Below are positions 1-6,554 of a DNA stretch of 64,000 nucleotides, piece by piece. A program made the position numbers and the translations under genes. Under the pieces are notes generated by a model. It ran no database searches and was not told the origin of the DNA. It saw only the letters and a program-made list of their open reading frames with translations. Source of the DNA: Clostridiaceae bacterium (GTDB lineage: Bacteria > Bacillota > Clostridia > Oscillospirales > Butyricicoccaceae); contig JAGZOP010000001.1 in the NCBI GenBank assembly GCA_018383195.1, positions 1-64,000 on the forward strand. Direction: 5' to 3'. The number at the start of each line of letters is the position of its first letter. Within the stretch, counting starts at the first letter, position 1.

Positions 1-107
1 TTACAACCAATTTCTCTTGCAAGAACCTTTGCTGCCTCGCCGGATAAATTTCGTTTTACAATAGCCAGTTTCTCTTCCTTGCTACGTATTGTGTACTTTT
101 GGCGCAT
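1..107 (-). CDS. IS3-family transposase OrfA, N-terminal fragment cut by the window edge
   Basis: An ATG preceded by GGAGGTGGG opens a frame of 35 codons that runs off the left edge. It begins MRQKYTIRSKEEKLAIVKR and continues into AAKVLAREIG. This resembles the N-terminal helix-turn-helix of the OrfA component of IS3-family (IS150-like) transposases, which recognises the element's ends; the assignment is by resemblance over a short stretch. The reading direction places the element's left end to the right of the gene, close to the hairpin at 137-174. Whether the rest of the element is intact cannot be seen. The fragment sits directly beside a decayed integrase, so this is a mobile-element graveyard. 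Confidence 0.6.
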   Translation of the reverse strand, partial: MRQKYTIRSKEEKLAIVKRNLSGEAAKVLAREIGC

Positions 108-136
108 AATCCCACCTCCAAATCTATAATAGCATA

Positions 137-174
137 AAAATAATGGTAGGCACTTTCGTGTCTACCATTATTTT
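137..174. repeat. 17-bp inverted repeat, possible insertion-sequence end
   Basis: Two 17-base arms (137-153 and 158-174) match with one mismatch around a four-base loop. The arms contain AATGGTAG and its complement CTACCATT. The repeat lies between the transposase start and the first integrase-like residues. It could be the terminal repeat of the insertion sequence or a transcription-blocking hairpin of the kind IS elements carry near their ends. Confidence 0.5.
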
Positions 175-175
175 A

Positions 176-716
176 TCACTTCAGTGGGAATTGGTATCTG
201 ATGGTTTGAAGAACTCCTTTCGGCATCGTCCAATCCCAATCGATCATCAGCTATACGGCCTCTTGAATGCAAAGCCGCGTATCATTCCGGTTGGCGGTAA
301 TCAAAAAAAGGGCATCCCGTCCACCATGACCAAAACCGAGTTTATTTTTCATTCTTCAACCGGCGGCATGATGAGCCCGACCAACTGGTGCAAGCGCAAT
401 TACAAGTCCTTCATGGCAGCCGTCATTGCAGATCATCCCGAAGTTCCGTTTCTCACCCCGCACGAGCTGCGCACACCCGCGCAACCCTGTGGAAAGATGA
501 AGGCGTCGACCTATTTTCTATGGCCAAGTTGATGGGACATGCCGACCTTGATATGCTTGCCAAACGGTACGCGCTAACAATGTCGATACGCTCAGAAAGG
601 CGTTGAAGCTGGATAGTCCACCAACAGCGGACAAAGTAATCAGGTACAAGTGTCGTAGCGGTGTCGTAGTAAATTTGAAACGCCCTAAAAAGTACGAAAA
701 ACCCGCTGATTCATAA
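176..716 (+). pseudogene. Tyrosine recombinase (phage/ICE integrase) C-terminal remnant with two frameshifts
   Basis: The translation of three successive frames rebuilds the catalytic C-terminus of a phage-type tyrosine integrase. Frame one ends in LTPHELR; after loss of one base near 472 the next frame reads HTRATLWKDEGVDLFSMAK and LMGHADLDMLAKRY; after a second one-base loss near 574 the third frame reads AHNNVDTLRKALKLD and stays open to a stop at 714-716. The H-x-x-R motif, the LMGH motif and the tyrosine nucleophile (codon 568-570) are all present but split between frames. The N-terminal DNA-binding half is missing, apparently cut at the hairpin at 137-174. The gene points at the 3' end of tRNA-Val, the usual arrangement for an island integrated at a tRNA gene. 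It must be non-functional unless both frameshifts are sequencing errors. Confidence 0.85.
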
Positions 717-730
717 GAATCAACGGGTTT
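696..730 (-). terminator. Intrinsic terminator of tRNA-Val
   Basis: On the minus strand a 13-bp stem (arms 700-712 and 717-729, one G-T pair, ATAA-type loop) is followed by a run of T. It lies directly downstream of the tRNA and overlaps the last codons of the integrase remnant on the other strand. Confidence 0.75.
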
Positions 731-733
731 ACA

Positions 734-809
734 TGGTGGACACTGGGGGGCTCGAACCCTCGACCTTCCGCACGTCAAGCGGATGCTCTTCCAGCTGAGC
801 TAAGTGTCC
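734..809 (-). tRNA. tRNA-Val(GAC) with encoded CCA
   Basis: The minus strand folds as a complete 76-nt tRNA. The acceptor arm is GGACACT paired with AGTGTCC, the T-loop is GTTCGAG, and the anticodon stem TCCGC/GCGGA holds the loop TTGACGT, giving anticodon GAC for valine GUC/GUU codons. The CCA end is encoded (734-736). Its 3' end faces the integrase remnant, so it is the probable attachment site of a lost island. Confidence 0.95.
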
Positions 810-812
810 ATG

Positions 813-836
813 AAAGCGGAAGAAAATCTTCCGCTC
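813..836 (-). terminator. Hairpin after the CD1247-like gene
   Basis: AGCGGAAG and CTTCCGCT form an 8-bp stem around a four-base loop, followed on the minus strand by a short T-run. It sits between the efp operon and tRNA-Val and probably ends the efp transcript. Confidence 0.6.
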
Positions 837-841
837 TTTTG

Positions 842-1240
842 TTATTCTTCTTCCGGCTCTTCAGCGAGATCAGTCAGATCAAACTCCAACTCTTCGCCGC
901 ATGCCGCGCAGGAAGTCGAACCTTCTGCAAGCATTTCTTCATCCAGATAGGTCACTTCCCCACAAGTCGGACAAATCACCTGATACAGCGCTTCATCCTC
1001 ACCGAGTTCTTCCTCTTCTTCGTCCAGAAAATCCTCGGTAATCGCGGACAACTCCTCATAGATGTCATCCATTTCATCCAGAAGCTCGTTATTCTGCTCC
1101 TGTAGGTCTGCTACGCTCTGCGCCAACTCTTCCATGGTTTCGAGCATGCCCTTATAGAGCTTGCCTTCTTTCTTCCCAGTGTCGATCTCCAGTCCTTCAA
1201 AGAGTCCCTTCAGATATGCCACACGCTCCAGTACGGTCAT
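842..1240 (-). CDS. CD1247-like acidic zinc-ribbon protein, function unknown
   Basis: A 132-residue very acidic protein encoded 40 bases after efp and so probably co-transcribed with it. Residues 1-65 (MTVLERVAYLKGLFEGLEI...) are predicted helical and coiled-coil-like, resembling the CD1247 N-terminal domain of Clostridia. The C-terminal third carries a zinc-ribbon-like pair, CPTC near residue 90 and CAAC near residue 111, followed by a Glu/Asp-rich tail. In related genomes this protein commonly follows efp, which suggests a link to translation, but no biochemical role is known to me. Zinc binding is an inference from the cysteine spacing. The start is supported by AGGAGG about eight bases upstream. 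Confidence 0.7.
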   Translation of the reverse strand: MTVLERVAYLKGLFEGLEIDTGKKEGKLYKGMLETMEELAQSVADLQEQNNELLDEMDDIYEELSAITEDFLDEEEEELGEDEALYQVICPTCGEVTYLDEEMLAEGSTSCAACGEELEFDLTDLAEEPEEE

Positions 1241-1280
1241 TTTGTTACCTCCTGTTCAGTGAAGACAAGGAATATTCAAA

Positions 1281-1844
1281 TTAGCCCTTGCTGCGCTCCA
1301 GATACTCGCCGGTGCGGGTATCAATCTTAATCTTGTCGCCCTGCTCGATGAACAGCGGAACGTTTACCGTTGCGCCAGTCTCAACAACAGCAGGCTTCAG
1401 AGTGTTGGTTGCAGTGTTGCCCTTGAAACCGGGATCGGTCTCAGTAATCTCCAGCTCAACGAAGAGCGGCGGCTCTACTGCAAATACGCTGCCCTTATAA
1501 GAAAGAACCTTGACATTCATGTTCTCGGTCACGAAACGGAAATCGTCTCCCAGAGTAGACTTGTTGATCGGCAGCTGCTCGTAAGTCTCGGTGTCCATGA
1601 AGTAATACAGATCACCATCTGAATACAGATACTGCATCTCCTTGCGCTCAACGTAAGCGGGTTCATACTTATCCGTCGGGTTGAAGCTGCGCTCGGTAAC
1701 AGCGCCGGTGATGACATTCTTCATCTTTACGCGAACAAAAGCAGCACCCTTGCCCGGCTTTACATGCTGAAACTCAACGACCTGAAGAACCTGGCCGTCC
1801 ATCTCAAAAGTTACGCCGTTTCTGAATTCACCAGCGGAAATCAT
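1281..1844 (-). CDS. efp: Translation elongation factor P
   Basis: A 187-residue EF-P, the usual length. EF-P binds between the P and E sites of stalled ribosomes and stimulates peptide bond formation at polyproline stretches. The N-terminal KOW-like domain opens [10 protein letters not shown]; the loop that contacts the P-site tRNA reads HVKPGKGAA with Lys32 at its tip, the position modified in many bacteria. No modification enzyme is in this window. Two OB domains follow, with the family signature region around [17 protein letters not shown] near residue 145. AGGAGG lies upstream of the ATG and a good promoter lies at 1903-1931. It is the first gene of a two-gene unit with the CD1247-like gene. 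Confidence 0.97.
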   Translation of the reverse strand: MISAGEFRNGVTFEMDGQVLQVVEFQHVKPGKGAAFVRVKMKNVITGAVTERSFNPTDKYEPAYVERKEMQYLYSDGDLYYFMDTETYEQLPINKSTLGDDFRFVTENMNVKVLSYKGSVFAVEPPLFVELEITETDPGFKGNTATNTLKPAVVETGATVNVPLFIEQGDKIKIDTRTGEYLERSKG

Positions 1845-1902
1845 AAATCAAAATCCTCCAAATGCACTCTTTTCAAATGCGTTTAATTTCTAATGCTCTC
1901 TT

Positions 1903-1931
1903 ATTCTACCGTATTTATCGCGGTTTTGCAA
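1903..1931 (-). promoter_or_regulatory. Sigma-A-type promoter of efp
   Basis: On the minus strand TTGCAA is followed after 17 bases by TAGAAT, about 60 bases before the efp start codon. The intervening leader is AT-rich and shows no riboswitch. Confidence 0.7.
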
Positions 1932-2023
1932 GTCCTTTTTTCACATAGATTTATTTTTTTCATTTCAAAGCAAAAGTATTAATTTTATTGATGAATCTGT
2001 TTTTTTGCTTTGATTTTGCCTTT

Positions 2024-2054
2024 TAAAAAAACAGGGCGGGAAATCCCGCCCTGT
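2024..2054 (-). terminator. Strong intrinsic terminator of the Cys-rich gene
   Basis: A 10-bp GC-rich stem (ACAGGGCGGG with CCCGCCCTGT) is followed on the minus strand by seven T. It lies 9 bases beyond the Cys-rich small gene. The region from here to the efp promoter holds nothing else recognisable. Confidence 0.85.
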
Positions 2055-2062
2055 ACCTGCCT

Positions 2063-2248
2063 TTAGCGGCAGCAGCCGCAGTCATCATTACTGCCCCAGT
2101 TGTTATTGCAGCAGCCATTGCTGCATCCGCCGCCCCAGTTGCCGCAATTACTTCCACCGCAGTAGCACCAAAACAGAATGACGGCGAAAAGAATGATAAT
2201 CCACCAGCAGCTGTTGTCACCATTCCAAGAATTGCAAGAGTTACACAT
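2063..2248 (-). CDS. Small Cys/Gly/Asn-rich membrane-anchored protein
   Basis: A 61-residue protein chosen to start at the ATG that has AGGAGG nine bases upstream. It begins MCNSCNSWNGDNS, continues with a hydrophobic stretch (WWIIILFAVILFWC, residues 14-27) long enough for one membrane segment, and ends in a tail full of Cys, Gly and Asn (CGNWGGGCSNGCC and CGCC). It has 12 cysteines in total. This composition recalls small clostridial proteins annotated as chorion class high-cysteine proteins, some of which may be spore-surface associated; I cannot assign a function. Its own terminator and RBS argue that it is real. A metal- or disulfide-rich surface protein is the most natural guess. Confidence 0.7.
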   Translation of the reverse strand: MCNSCNSWNGDNSCWWIIILFAVILFWCYCGGSNCGNWGGGCSNGCCNNNWGSNDDCGCCR

Positions 2249-2353
2249 AACGTAAATCCTCCTAATCAGTGATTTCATTACCATACTATGGTCGGAGGAT
2301 TGGTTTGGTGCACAGGCGCTTCTATTTTTTCACTGGACTTGCCGGATGGCTGC

Positions 2354-3673
2354 TCAGCATCCTTCGATATGGTCCCCTTGGTCGTCGATCAAACGCGCGC
2401 ACAGGCTTTCCCCTTGTACGCTGATAATTTCCGCATCACGGTATTCATTCTTCCGGCATCGTGTATCTGCGGTCTTTACAATAAAATGATACGGTGCATG
2501 CCCGCACCATAATCCCTGTTTATCCACATGCTCCCACAAAACCGTCAGACGCCGCCCCACGAAACCCTCTAAATATTGCTGACGCAATTCCGCTGCAATT
2601 TCTTTTACCGCATTGGCGCGCGCCTGCTTGCATGCAGATGAAAGCTGTCCAGGCAGCCCTGCCGCAATGGTACCGGGGCGCGGGGAATAGGGAAATACGT
2701 GCATATCTGCAAACCGGCACGCACGCACAAAGTCCAGTGTCTGCTCAAACTCCGCTTCGGTCTCCCCCGGAAACCCGGTGATGAGATCGGTTGTAATCGA
2801 GCAGTCCGGAAATGCCGCCCGCAGATGCTCCACATTTTCCAAAAACTGTGCTGTCGTGTAACGGCGTTTCATCCGGCGCAGCACACTGTCGCAGCCGCTT
2901 TGCAGCGACAAATGAAAATGCGGCATTAAATTTGAGATACCGGACAGTACCTCGCAAAAACGCGCATCCGGTGTCCGCGGCTCTAAAGAGCTGAGCCGCA
3001 CACGCACCTGCGGCACTGCGCGGCAAGCCGCTGCAATCAGGGTCACAAGGTCGGTGTCCCCACCGAGGTCGCGTCCATAGGATGAAATCTCAATTCCGGT
3101 CAGGACAATCTCGTGTACCCCATCCCGTGCAAGCTGCTCCGCCTGCTGTACAGCCGTCTGCACCGGCAAAGACCGGATATGACCTCGCGCATATGGAATA
3201 ATGCAGTATGTGCAATAGTTATCACATCCATCCTGCACTTTAAGCAGTGCACGGGTGCGTCCGAGCGGCACACCGGGCGGCAGCGGCTCAAATTCCCGCG
3301 GCTGCACACGAAACCGCGCAGTATCCTCTTCCGGTTCGCCCAACGCACGGCGCTCACAAAGGTCAAGCACCGCGGCACGGTCTGCTGTCCCGCAGATGAC
3401 ATCCACCTCTCCAGTTTCGCGCAGCTTGTCCGGTTCCATCTGCGCCATGCATCCGCACACCGCAAGGATCGCTTGTGGATTTTCTCTGCGCAGCTTGTGG
3501 ATGGCGCGGATATTTTTATGGTCGCTTGACGCTGTAACCGTACAGGAATTGATGATGCACACATCAGCATCATGCTGCACAATTTCATGCCCGCGTGCTT
3601 GTGCGAGCTGTGCGAGCGCTTCCGATTCAAACCGATTCACCTTGCAGCCGAGTGCAAAAAAACAAAATTTCAT
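2354..3673 (-). CDS. mtaB: tRNA t6A37 methylthiotransferase MtaB
   Basis: A 439-residue radical-SAM methylthiotransferase that adds a methylthio group to t6A at position 37 of ANN-decoding tRNAs. The N-terminal UPF0004 domain begins MKFCFFALGCKVNRFES and supplies cluster cysteines (CKVN, the Cys in INSCTVT, and CGCMAQ). The radical-SAM CxxxCxxC motif is seen as CDNYCTYCIIPYARG at about residue 150, and a TRAM-like domain follows near the C-terminus. The LGCKVN form of the first motif fits MtaB rather than MiaB or RimO. The start was set at the ATG with AAGGAAG upstream rather than an earlier in-frame codon lacking an RBS. It stands alone, divergent from the next gene. Confidence 0.93.
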   Translation of the reverse strand: MKFCFFALGCKVNRFESEALAQLAQARGHEIVQHDADVCIINSCTVTASSDHKNIRAIHKLRRENPQAILAVCGCMAQMEPDKLRETGEVDVICGTADRAAVLDLCERRALGEPEEDTARFRVQPREFEPLPPGVPLGRTRALLKVQDGCDNYCTYCIIPYARGHIRSLPVQTAVQQAEQLARDGVHEIVLTGIEISSYGRDLGGDTDLVTLIAAACRAVPQVRVRLSSLEPRTPDARFCEVLSGISNLMPHFHLSLQSGCDSVLRRMKRRYTTAQFLENVEHLRAAFPDCSITTDLITGFPGETEAEFEQTLDFVRACRFADMHVFPYSPRPGTIAAGLPGQLSSACKQARANAVKEIAAELRQQYLEGFVGRRLTVLWEHVDKQGLWCGHAPYHFIVKTADTRCRKNEYRDAEIISVQGESLCARLIDDQGDHIEGC

Positions 3674-3855
3674 AAAGTCTTCCTTATATATAAAGTAGCA
3701 AAGAATAAAACCGCAGCACTCATTATATCGCAGCATGCTTCAAAAGGAAAGTCTTCTTTTTTTCATAGAAGTCAAATTTCTCTGTTTTTCCGGCAAAATT
3801 ACCCTCCAATTCGGCTGTCTCTTTGTGATTTTGGAAAATTTCATCATAATTTGAT

Positions 3856-3884
3856 TTGACATTCGAAATCAGGTGTGTTATGAT
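3856..3884 (+). promoter_or_regulatory. Consensus promoter of the 3963 gene
   Basis: TTGACA and TATGAT are separated by 17 bases, the best promoter match in the window. Transcription should begin near 3891, leaving a leader of about 70 bases that contains the GTAAC repeats. The remainder of the 290-base gap to mtaB shows no other clear element. Confidence 0.85.
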
Positions 3885-3944
3885 GTAACCGTAATGTAAC
3901 TTATTTTTGTTACTGTTTTGTAACTTTAGAAACCGTTCTGTAAC
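3885..3944 (+). repeat. Cluster of four GTAAC repeats in a leader
   Basis: GTAAC occurs at 3885, 3896, 3920 and 3940, each preceded by T, with the reverse form GTTAC at 3909. They lie immediately downstream of the promoter -10 element and before the RBS AAGGAG. This could be a regulator binding array or an RNA element; no known family is recognised. Confidence 0.5.
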
Positions 3945-3962
3945 GAAACGAAGGAGAATAAC

Positions 3963-4262
3963 ATGCCTGCAAATACAAAAAAAGACAACCTTCTGCGATA
4001 CAAGGGGCACTCCCTGATGCGTAAGGACAATGTCATTTACTATGGCAGCATGACTGATAGCCACATCATTATGATGCAGATCCTCGAAACCCGCAACGAA
4101 AACGGTCTGGAACTTGCATCCCGCGTATCGGTTCAGCTGCAGCAGACTGCGCCCGGTCTCCGCGCTCGCGACCGCATCGTCAAGAGCACCGAAAAGTCAA
4201 ATCTCTGGAATGCGATGGATATCGCTTCGATCTGGCTCGACCGTGCACTGTCCGCCAAGTAA
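3963..4262 (+). CDS. Conserved clostridial protein of unknown function
   Basis: A 99-residue cytoplasmic protein with no signal peptide and no membrane segment. AAGGAG stands six bases before the ATG. The sequence LLRYKGHSLMRKDNVIYYG near the N-terminus and the C-terminal SNLWNAMDIASIWLDRAL resemble a small family I have seen repeatedly in Clostridia without a named role. There are no obvious catalytic residues and no cysteines. It has one of the strongest promoters in the window plus a repeat-rich leader, which implies high expression or tight control. A secreted NlpC/P60 enzyme follows after 35 bases, and the two are probably co-transcribed. Function unknown. Confidence 0.75.
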   Translation: MPANTKKDNLLRYKGHSLMRKDNVIYYGSMTDSHIIMMQILETRNENGLELASRVSVQLQQTAPGLRARDRIVKSTEKSNLWNAMDIASIWLDRALSAK

Positions 4263-4297
4263 TTTACATCACCCGAAGACTCACAGGAGGTCCTTTC

Positions 4298-5197
4298 ATG
4301 AATTCGTCCAAGCGACTCTTGAAAATTGCACTGACCAGTGCAATCGCTGCAACGCTTTCGATTACCGCCGCATCCGCATTGTATGCCGGTGAGACCACTG
4401 CCAGCAGCCTGAACATGCGCGCCACCCCGGGCGGCGCAGCCATCGGCACCCTGCCCCACGGCACCAAGGTTGCCGTGATCAGCAACAGTTCCGACTGGTA
4501 TCAGGTTGCAGTCAACGGTCAGACCGCATATGTCAGCGGCGCCTATGTAAACTGGATTCCGGATACTGAGTTTGCGCTTGGTATGGGCACTGTCAAGTGC
4601 AGCACCAGCGTAAATTTCCGTTCGCTCCCGAGTACTGACAGCGAAATTCTCAGCTCCCTTGCAAACGGTCAGAAGGTTGAACTCATCGGCGTTGCACGCG
4701 GCTGGTACAAGGCAAACGTCAACGGTCAGGAAGGCTTTATCTCCGCTGATTATGTCACCGTCAACGGCGGTACTGTGATTGATAAATCCACTGCCCTTGG
4801 TTCTACCACCACAACAGCGGCAACCGGTACCCGTCAGGCAATTCTGGACTACGCAGAGCAGTTCCTCGGCACCCCATACGTATACGGCGGCAGCACTCCG
4901 AACGGTTTTGACTGCTCCGGCTTTACCTCTTATGTCTACAAGAATGTTGCAACTCCCATTGCACGCACTTCTTCCGATCAGCGGGCAACCACCAAGAATA
5001 TTTCAATGGACGAGCTTCTTCCGGGCGACCTCGTATTCTTCGGTTCCAATAACCGTGTAAACCATGTTGGTATTTACACCGGCAACGGTCAGTTCATCCA
5101 CTCCCCGCACACTGGTTCGGTTGTCAAGTATGACACCCTCTCTTCCGGCTCTTACAATCGCCGTTTCATCTGCGGCGGCCGCGTACTGGCAGACTAA
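4298..5197 (+). CDS. Secreted SH3b-NlpC/P60 peptidoglycan endopeptidase
   Basis: A 299-residue exported protein. A signal peptide with a lysine/arginine N-region and a cleavable Ala-rich end (SALYAG, near residue 30) is followed by two bacterial SH3 domains (about 33-85 and 95-155) that likely bind peptidoglycan. A Ser/Thr/Ala-rich linker then leads to a C-terminal NlpC/P60 domain (about 185-299). The catalytic cysteine is in FDCSGFTSYVY and the histidine in VNHVGIYTG; a further histidine in FIHSPHTG completes the triad. The family cleaves stem peptides, often gamma-D-Glu-diamino acid bonds, for cell separation or turnover. AGGAGG precedes the ATG and a strong terminator follows. Confidence 0.92.
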   Translation: MNSSKRLLKIALTSAIAATLSITAASALYAGETTASSLNMRATPGGAAIGTLPHGTKVAVISNSSDWYQVAVNGQTAYVSGAYVNWIPDTEFALGMGTVKCSTSVNFRSLPSTDSEILSSLANGQKVELIGVARGWYKANVNGQEGFISADYVTVNGGTVIDKSTALGSTTTTAATGTRQAILDYAEQFLGTPYVYGGSTPNGFDCSGFTSYVYKNVATPIARTSSDQRATTKNISMDELLPGDLVFFGSNNRVNHVGIYTGNGQFIHSPHTGSVVKYDTLSSGSYNRRFICGGRVLAD

Positions 5198-5216
5198 CTT
5201 CTACATAAACATTATG

Positions 5217-5252
5217 AAAGCCTTTTCGGAAATATTCCGGAAAGGCTTTTTG
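5217..5252 (+). terminator. Terminator of the NlpC/P60 gene
   Basis: A long stem (AAAGCCTTTTCGGAA with TTCCGGAAAGGCTTT) is followed by T residues on the plus strand, 20 bases after the stop codon. Confidence 0.85.
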
Positions 5253-5265
5253 ATTTATAAAAAGA

Positions 5266-5298
5266 AAAAGAGCACCGCGATCATGCGGTGCTCTTTTT
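5266..5298. terminator. Bidirectional terminator between NlpC/P60 and serA
   Basis: AGAGCACCGC and GCGGTGCTCT form a 10-bp stem flanked by A-rich and T-rich tracts on both sides, so it can stop transcripts from either strand. It lies 10 bases past the serA stop codon. Confidence 0.85.
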
Positions 5299-5307
5299 TG
5301 TATTTAC

Positions 5308-6471
5308 TTAACCGATTACACGTACAGAAATCATGCCGTCAATCGCACGCAGGTGCGTGAGCATCGTCTCAGTCGGGTTGACCGATACATCCATAATGGT
5401 ATACGCATAGTCGCCCTTGGAACGGTTGCCCATATTTTCGATATTTGCGCCTTCTGCGGACAGTACATTGGTAATGCTGCCGATCATGCCCTGTGTATTC
5501 TTGTGAATCATGCAGATGCGGTAGCCACCTTCATAAGGAACCTTGAGGTTCGGGAAGTTGACCGAATTGCGGATGGTACCCTTTTCGAGATACTCCTGAA
5601 TTTCAAAGACTGCCATCTTTGCGCAGTTATCCTCGCTCTCCGGCGTGGATGCGCCCAGATGCGGCAGCGTAATCGCATTCTCCTGCTCCAGAATGCAGTC
5701 CGAAGCGAAGTCGGAGACATATGCTGCAACCTTGCCCGAAGCCAATGCCTGTGCCATTGCCTGCTCGTCAACGAGTTCTCCGCGCGCGAGGTTAATCACA
5801 CGCACACCGTCCTTCATCTGCGCAATGGTCTCTGCATTGATGGTATGCTTGGTCGTGGGCAGAAGCGGAACGTGGATGGTAATGTAATCGCAGTTTGCAA
5901 AAATATCCTTGATATCGGTCACGTGCTTAACCGAACGGGACAGCTGCAAAGCGCCGTCTACCGACAGGTACGGGTCATAGCCCCATACGTCCATATCAAG
6001 CCCTACTGCGGCATTTGCAACCTTAACACCGATTGCGCCGAGACCGATGATGCCGAGACGCTTGCTGGCGATTTCCGGACCTGCATAAGTCGCCTTGCCC
6101 TTTTCGGCAGCCGGACCGATATCCGGAGTGCCCTTGAGCCCCTTGACCCAGTTTGCACCCTGCACAACCTTGCGCGATGCAAGCAGCAGTGCGCAGATGA
6201 CCAGTTCCTTAACCGCATTTGCGTTCGCACCCGGGGTGTTGAACACCACGATGCCCTCTGCTGCGCAGCGGTCGATCGGGATATTGTTCACACCCGCACC
6301 CGCGCGCGCGATGCACTTGAGGCTCTTCGGGAACTGGACGTCGTGCAGCTTTGCCGAACGCACGAGCACTGCGTCATAGTCCTCAAAATCCTCTGCGCAG
6401 GTGTACTTGGCTGCGTCAAAGTCATCCAGACCGACCTTGGAAATCTTATTATAAAGCTTTACGTGATACAC
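5308..6471 (-). CDS. serA: D-3-phosphoglycerate dehydrogenase, ACT-type
   Basis: A 387-residue NAD-dependent dehydrogenase catalysing the first step of serine synthesis, 3-phosphoglycerate to 3-phosphohydroxypyruvate. The nucleotide-binding motif is in LGIIGLGAIGVKVANAA near residue 140. The catalytic arginine lies in NLARGELVDE near 230 and the catalytic histidine in LPHLGASTPESEDN near 275. A C-terminal ACT domain (about 315-387) could bind serine for feedback control. It is the short form without the extra intervening domain. It follows serC, the next enzyme of the pathway, with an 83-base spacer holding a long imperfect hairpin. Confidence 0.95.
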   Translation of the reverse strand: MYHVKLYNKISKVGLDDFDAAKYTCAEDFEDYDAVLVRSAKLHDVQFPKSLKCIARAGAGVNNIPIDRCAAEGIVVFNTPGANANAVKELVICALLLASRKVVQGANWVKGLKGTPDIGPAAEKGKATYAGPEIASKRLGIIGLGAIGVKVANAAVGLDMDVWGYDPYLSVDGALQLSRSVKHVTDIKDIFANCDYITIHVPLLPTTKHTINAETIAQMKDGVRVINLARGELVDEQAMAQALASGKVAAYVSDFASDCILEQENAITLPHLGASTPESEDNCAKMAVFEIQEYLEKGTIRNSVNFPNLKVPYEGGYRICMIHKNTQGMIGSITNVLSAEGANIENMGNRSKGDYAYTIMDVSVNPTETMLTHLRAIDGMISVRVIG

Positions 6472-6495
6472 GGAAATCCTCCTCTTTCTGTTAAA

Positions 6496-6542
6496 GGGAG
6501 GAGATAGCAGATACGCCCCTGACGGGATATCTCCTATCTCCC
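6496..6542 (-). other. Imperfect hairpin between serC and serA
   Basis: Arms 6496-6513 and 6528-6542 pair through GGGAG/CTCCC and GAGATAG-type repeats with small bulges. There is no T-run on the serA side, so it is more likely an RNA-processing or stability element than a full terminator. Confidence 0.45.
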
Positions 6543-6554
6543 TGACCTGAAATC

